Made by a program: the position numbers and the translations under genes. Positions 60,583 to 64,000 of a stretch of 64,000 nt of DNA are shown piece after piece. The notes below the pieces were generated by a model, which was given only the letters and a program-made list of their open reading frames with translations, searched no databases and was not told the DNA's origin. Source of the stretch: Treponema sp. (GTDB lineage: Bacteria > Spirochaetota > Spirochaetia > Treponematales > Treponemataceae); the NCBI GenBank assembly GCA_022510905.1, contig JAFLSN010000007.1, positions 19,169 through 83,168 on the forward strand, read 5' to 3'. Every line of letters begins with the position of its first letter. Within the stretch, counting starts at the first letter, position 1.

Positions 60583-60740
60583 TATTTCCAGCGATGAAAA
60601 ACCCGGCGTTAAAATCAGACGCACCAGCTGCGCGGCCGATTTTAAACGTTCATTTCGTCCCCGCTTGCAGCAAGGCTTCAAGCCAGAAGCCAACTTTGCA
60701 GAAACACGGTAGCACCCCTTCCGCACGAATAAAAAATATA
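60583..60740 (+). repeat. Composite dispersed element (families A and C, plus orientation)
   Basis: In order: TTTCCAGCGATGAAAA, a hairpin AAAATCAGACGCACC/GCGGCCGATTTT, CGTTCATTTCG, CTTGCAGCAAGGCTTCAAGC, TTTGCAGAAACACGG and CCCTTCCGCACGAAT. The same series occurs inverted at 11745-11990, there with about 75 extra nt after the first block. Confidence 0.7.
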
Positions 60741-60750
60741 CGGCTTGGGC

Positions 60751-61172
60751 GAATCTGGCGGGCAAAATTCCTTCGCCCAGAACAGGAAGGATGAATTTGG
60801 TGTACCAAATTCATTGCCACAAAACCGGATGGGCGAATCTTGTGCAACAAATTCCTTCATCCAGAGCAGGGAAGATGAATTTGGTGCACCAAACCCCTTG
60901 CTGTGGGGCTGGATGGGGCGAATCTTGTGCAACAAATTCCTTTATCCAGAGCAGGAAGGACGAATTTGGTGCAACAAATCCCTTGCCGTGAGGCTGGATG
61001 GGCAAATCTTGTGCAACAAATTCCTTTATCCAGAGCAGGAAGGACGAATTTGGTGCACCAAATCCCTTGCTGTGGGGCTGGATGGGCGAATTTGGTGGGC
61101 AAAATTCGTTCATCCAGAGCGAGGAGAACGAATTTGGTGCAACAAATTCCTTGCCGCATGTCCAGAAGAACG
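60751..61172. repeat. 42-bp tandem repeat array 3 (palindromic units)
   Basis: Ten units in two alternating 42-bp types, giving an 84-bp higher-order period (60921 to 61005). One type begins GAATTTGGTGCAACAAATCC, the other AATCTTGTGCAACAAATTCC with TTTATCCAGAGCAGGAAGG. The core AATTTGGTGCACCAAATT, for example near 61050, is a perfect 18-bp palindrome, and GAATTTG/CAAATTC hairpins occur in others. No Shine-Dalgarno precedes any frame. Confidence 0.87.
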
Positions 61173-61189
61173 GATTTTGTGGGCAGGAC

Positions 61190-61975
61190 AGTTGCCCCCG
61201 AACCGTGCGGACGCTTCAAACGGTGGTTGAAAGCGCTTTTAGAGCCGTGCGGACATTTCAAATGGTGTTTGAAAGCGCTTTTCGTGCTGTGCGGATACAT
61301 CAAACGGCGGTTGAAGGTGCTTTTCGTGCTGTGCGGGCACTTCAAACGGCAGTGAAGGCGCTTCTCGTGCTGTGCGGACGTTTCAAACGGCGGTTGAAGG
61401 CGCTTCTCGGGCTGTGCGGACATATCAAACGGCGGTTGAAGGCGCTTCTCGGGCTGTGCGGACATATCAAACGGCGGTTGGGGGCACTTCTCGGGCTGGG
61501 TGGGCACTTCAAACGACGGTTGGAGGCGCTTCCAGAGCCGTATGGATATACCAAACGGTGTTTGAAGGAGCTTTTTAGGCTGTATGGGCACATCAAACGG
61601 CGGTTGAAGGAGCTTCTCGGGCTGTGCGGACGCTTCAAACGGCGGTTGGGGGTGCTTTTCGTGCTGTGCGGACACTTCAAACGGTGGTTTAAAGCGCTTC
61701 CAGAGCCGTGCGGACGCTTCAAAGGACGGTTGAGGGCGCTTTTAGAGCCGTGTGGACACTTCAAACGGCGGTTGGGGGCACTTCTCGGGCTGTGCGGACG
61801 CTTCAAACGGTGGTTGAATGTGCTTTTCAGGCCGTGTGGAGGCTTAAAACGGTGGTTGAAGGCGATTTTTGGGCAATGCGGACACATCAAACGGTGTTTT
61901 GAAGCGCTTCCATAGCCGTGCGGACATACCAAACGGTGGTTGAGGGTGCTTTTTAGGCTCTGCGGGGTATTGTGT
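61190..61975. repeat. 42-bp tandem repeat array 4
   Basis: About 18 units of AAACGGCGGTTGAAGGCGCT, TCTCGGGCTGTGCGGACATA, TC, continuing in the same 42-bp register as array 3 (unit starts near 61213 plus multiples of 42). A short GAAG-GCG-CTTC inverted repeat lies in many units. The translation of any frame is a 14-residue repeat of biased composition. It ends about 40 bp before the terminator of the lipoprotein gene. Confidence 0.87.
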
Positions 61976-62017
61976 CTTTCTTGGGGCTGCGGGGCGCTCT
62001 GGTGCGGTAGCTGGGGC

Positions 62018-62052
62018 AAAAAAAATCCCGCGACACGCTTGGTGCCGCGGGG
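62018..62052 (-). terminator. Terminator of the LamG lipoprotein gene
   Basis: On the minus strand, CCCGCG (62051-62046) pairs with CGCGGG (62032-62027), with inner GCAC/GTGT pairing, followed by ATTTTTTTT. It lies about 200 nt after the lipoprotein stop; the intervening trailer also has GAACGGCAGA/TCTGCCG pairing near 62070-62100. Confidence 0.8.
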
Positions 62053-62255
62053 TATGTAGTGTAGACCGAACGGTGTCGGCAGAGACCGTGTTCTGCCGTT
62101 CCGCGCGACCCATCGCCGGTTCGGATATTTTTGATGCCAGACGTTTTATACACACGGCCGAACCGATGCGATGTCTGCGCCTCTCTATGGTCGTGGGCAT
62201 GGGCGCAAAACCTGCACTCCGCAAAGGGGTACAGGTTTGCCGTGGGGTGGTGGTT

Positions 62256-63956
62256 TTATTTTTCGGTCATCACGGAATTAATCTGATCCTCGTTCAGAGC
62301 TACGTCCCACACGCTGAACTTGGCGAAGCTGTACGGAGCATCAAAATCAGCGAAGTTCCAGGCCTGGTTTCCGCCCAGGCACACGTAAGTAAGCTCCTTG
62401 CTTTCGAATATGCCCCCAATAACCTCACCATCAGTACCATCGTTCTTAACAGTCCAGCTGTTAAGTATCTTGCCGTCCGCGTACACTTTCAGCGTTGTCT
62501 CTGTGATTACGCATGTGTAATAGTGCCAGGTATTCTGTGCTCCAAGCCATGCTATGGACTCAGCGTTTTTACCAGTATCATTCTGCGAATTCTCAAGATT
62601 AGACCATCCTGCACAATTTATCTGCGCCAGACCACGGCTTTGAAGAATAAAGCAAGGCCAAGTGTTCACAAGTCCAGTTCCAGACTTACCGTCAGATAAA
62701 GCCAAGCTATCACTAGTGGTTGTCTTCTCTTTATAAGCCGTAAATATTGGATAAAACATATTATTGTCAAGCGTGCTGTTGCTCACCCAGAATCCTATTG
62801 TCATCTCCTTTGACTGGGCGGAGTGTTGCAGCGTGTCTGAGGGCAGGACCAAATAGGATGACCTAAGACCAGTCCATTCGGTAGTATCGGGGTTATTCTT
62901 GAACACCTTTTGCGCGCCGAACGTATTGTCCTCCACGTAGTTTCCGCTGCCCTCGATTCTCACTCCGCTGTCGTTGCCATCAAGGGCGTATGCTGCTGCT
63001 GCTGCTTCTGTTACCTTTTTGACATCTACATCGTAACCAGTTGGGGTAGTAAATCCAAGATATTTAACTTTTACAGTAACGTTGCCAGAGTCTGTAAATT
63101 TCTCCGGGTCTGTTGAGAAGTCGCCGGGGTGGTCGGAATATTTCACTTCGGCTGGGGCGCTATTGTTATTGTAGTTCACTGTTATAACCAAGCCGCTCAA
63201 GTTGGGCTTTCCATAGGTTATGCCGGTCTTTACGGTCGGCTTGGTCTTGATGCTGATGCTTTCTATCAGAGTCGGGTCTTCTTCATCCTCACCATCGGAC
63301 GGAGCTTCACCAAACGTCACATTGCAATTCTCGAATGTCAGATTGAAGTACAGTTCATCGGCATCAACGGTTATGTTCTTGTAATGGACGTACTGCGTTT
63401 TGCCGTCTTTGGAGAAGTCGAGGAGAACGTCTGCCTTGCCGGTACCGTAATTCTTGACGGTGACGACAAGCGTTGAGCCCTTCAGCCATTTAAGCCAGTC
63501 CGCGTCGAAAGTACAATCGGTGTCTTTAGTCCAGCCGAGCTTTTCAAGATCATCATTAGTGTTGCCATCGGCATTCCAGCCGTAGGCATCGCTGCGGAGA
63601 ACGGCATATTCTACAGAACCGTCATCTGCCGTGGCGTCAGGTTTGTTTTTGGTTGCCGCGGCACTGTTGCGTAATATTATAATTGGTGTCTCATGAACCT
63701 TGGTACCCACAGAAGTGATTGTCATCGTCGCCCGCATTGTAGTGCCGGCGTCAACCTTTTCATCATTGCCTGCAAACTTTTCCCACCAGCCGCCGCCGGT
63801 AACAGTGCCCGTCCAGCTGGCTGTGCTGTCGCTTCCACCGCCCTGTATTGCCACCCTGTTCCCGCTGTCCCTCAGCTCCTGGTCGCACGCGGCGAGGGCC
63901 GCGCCCAGTGCAGCCGCGCATCCGAGCAGCGCGAGCGTCCTTGTCAATGCCTTCAT
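62256..63956 (-). CDS. Large lipoprotein with bacterial Ig-like and LamG domains
   Basis: A 566-residue predicted lipoprotein: MKALTRTLALLGCAAALGAA, then LAAC as lipobox. The N-terminal 200 residues are a Gly/Asp/Thr-rich beta domain. A Big_3-like Ig domain occupies about 235-310 (TLIESISIKTKPTVKTGITY, LSGLVITVNYN, VTVKVKYLGFT). The C-terminal 240 residues form a LamG/concanavalin-like jelly roll (MTIGFWVSN, WHYYTCVITETTLKVYADGK, FAKFSVWDVALNEDQINSV). A surface-exposed glycan-binding or adhesive role is likely. AGGAGG lies upstream of ATG 63956. Its promoter should lie at or beyond the window edge. Confidence 0.85.
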   Translation of the reverse strand: MKALTRTLALLGCAAALGAALAACDQELRDSGNRVAIQGGGSDSTASWTGTVTGGGWWEKFAGNDEKVDAGTTMRATMTITSVGTKVHETPIIILRNSAAATKNKPDATADDGSVEYAVLRSDAYGWNADGNTNDDLEKLGWTKDTDCTFDADWLKWLKGSTLVVTVKNYGTGKADVLLDFSKDGKTQYVHYKNITVDADELYFNLTFENCNVTFGEAPSDGEDEEDPTLIESISIKTKPTVKTGITYGKPNLSGLVITVNYNNNSAPAEVKYSDHPGDFSTDPEKFTDSGNVTVKVKYLGFTTPTGYDVDVKKVTEAAAAAYALDGNDSGVRIEGSGNYVEDNTFGAQKVFKNNPDTTEWTGLRSSYLVLPSDTLQHSAQSKEMTIGFWVSNSTLDNNMFYPIFTAYKEKTTTSDSLALSDGKSGTGLVNTWPCFILQSRGLAQINCAGWSNLENSQNDTGKNAESIAWLGAQNTWHYYTCVITETTLKVYADGKILNSWTVKNDGTDGEVIGGIFESKELTYVCLGGNQAWNFADFDAPYSFAKFSVWDVALNEDQINSVMTEK

Positions 63957-64000
63957 GTTGTTTCCTCCTGAATGTCTCTCTCCCCCGCGCGTCCGGCGGG

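Noticed and set aside
60857..62019. Long open frames on both strands in arrays 3 and 4
   Set aside because: They encode only 14-residue repeats of biased composition in several frames at once. No ribosome-binding site or signal sequence is present.

Overview
This window most likely comes from a spirochaete of the genus Treponema (inferred, no species claim). It has about 50% GC, abundant lipoproteins, a fliS gene with a perfect sigma-28 type promoter, a MurA with the Asp-for-Cys replacement, and close-packed operons separated by repeat-rich intergenic DNA. No rRNA, tRNA, CRISPR array, phage or complete insertion sequence was found.

Layout. 1-1200: a small lipoprotein with its own promoter and terminator. 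1.3-5.4 kb: an acyl-CoA synthetase overlapping a fused PyrK-PyrD dihydroorotate dehydrogenase. 5.8-6.4 kb: a 42-bp tandem array, then an RNA methyltransferase plus TetR operon. 8.3-10 kb: a lipoprotein divergent from a PrsW-like protease. 10-14 kb: AICAR formyltransferase, a DRE-TIM aldolase and a lipoprotein, with several dispersed repeats. 14.4-19.8 kb (minus): operon lolA-like, rodZ-like, rimO, UvrD/PcrA helicase. 20.2-23.8 kb: purB, a Gfo/Idh/MocA oxidoreductase and an Rpn-type nuclease. 24-28.9 kb (minus): an envelope operon with a 230-nt leader, a 32-residue lipoprotein, two paralogous outer-membrane barrels with a lipoprotein between them, and a LamG protein. 29.0-29.8 kb: two tandem type I toxin-antitoxin modules. 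30.5-35.6 kb: a von Willebrand A protein, a P-loop kinase, an MBOAT/SGNH acylation pair and an XRE regulator. 35.8-36.6 kb: a second 42-bp array, then argC. 37.6-43.2 kb (minus): glgX, glgP and a DMT transporter. 43.6-46.5 kb: two membrane proteins of unknown role. 46.6-59.2 kb: mostly minus-strand housekeeping genes (murA, pepT, trmH-like/PAP2, HD/AraC, parB, parA, HAD phosphatase, ettA) and one divergent methyltransferase. 59.5-60.5 kb: fliS and flgN-like. 60.75-61.97 kb: a third, double 42-bp array. 62.2-64 kb: a large LamG lipoprotein.

Four themes stand out. (1) A duplicated TxpA/RatA-like type I toxin-antitoxin locus encodes 31- and 33-residue hydrophobic peptides, each facing a convergent antisense RNA. 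(2) Three intergenic regions are built from unrelated or related units that all keep a 42-bp period and carry hairpin or palindrome cores. (3) About ten genes have no Shine-Dalgarno; most carry a recognisable sigma-70 promoter whose -10 box ends only 5-8 nt before the start codon, so their mRNAs should be leaderless. (4) Several families of dispersed, MITE/REP-like repeats fill the intergenic regions.
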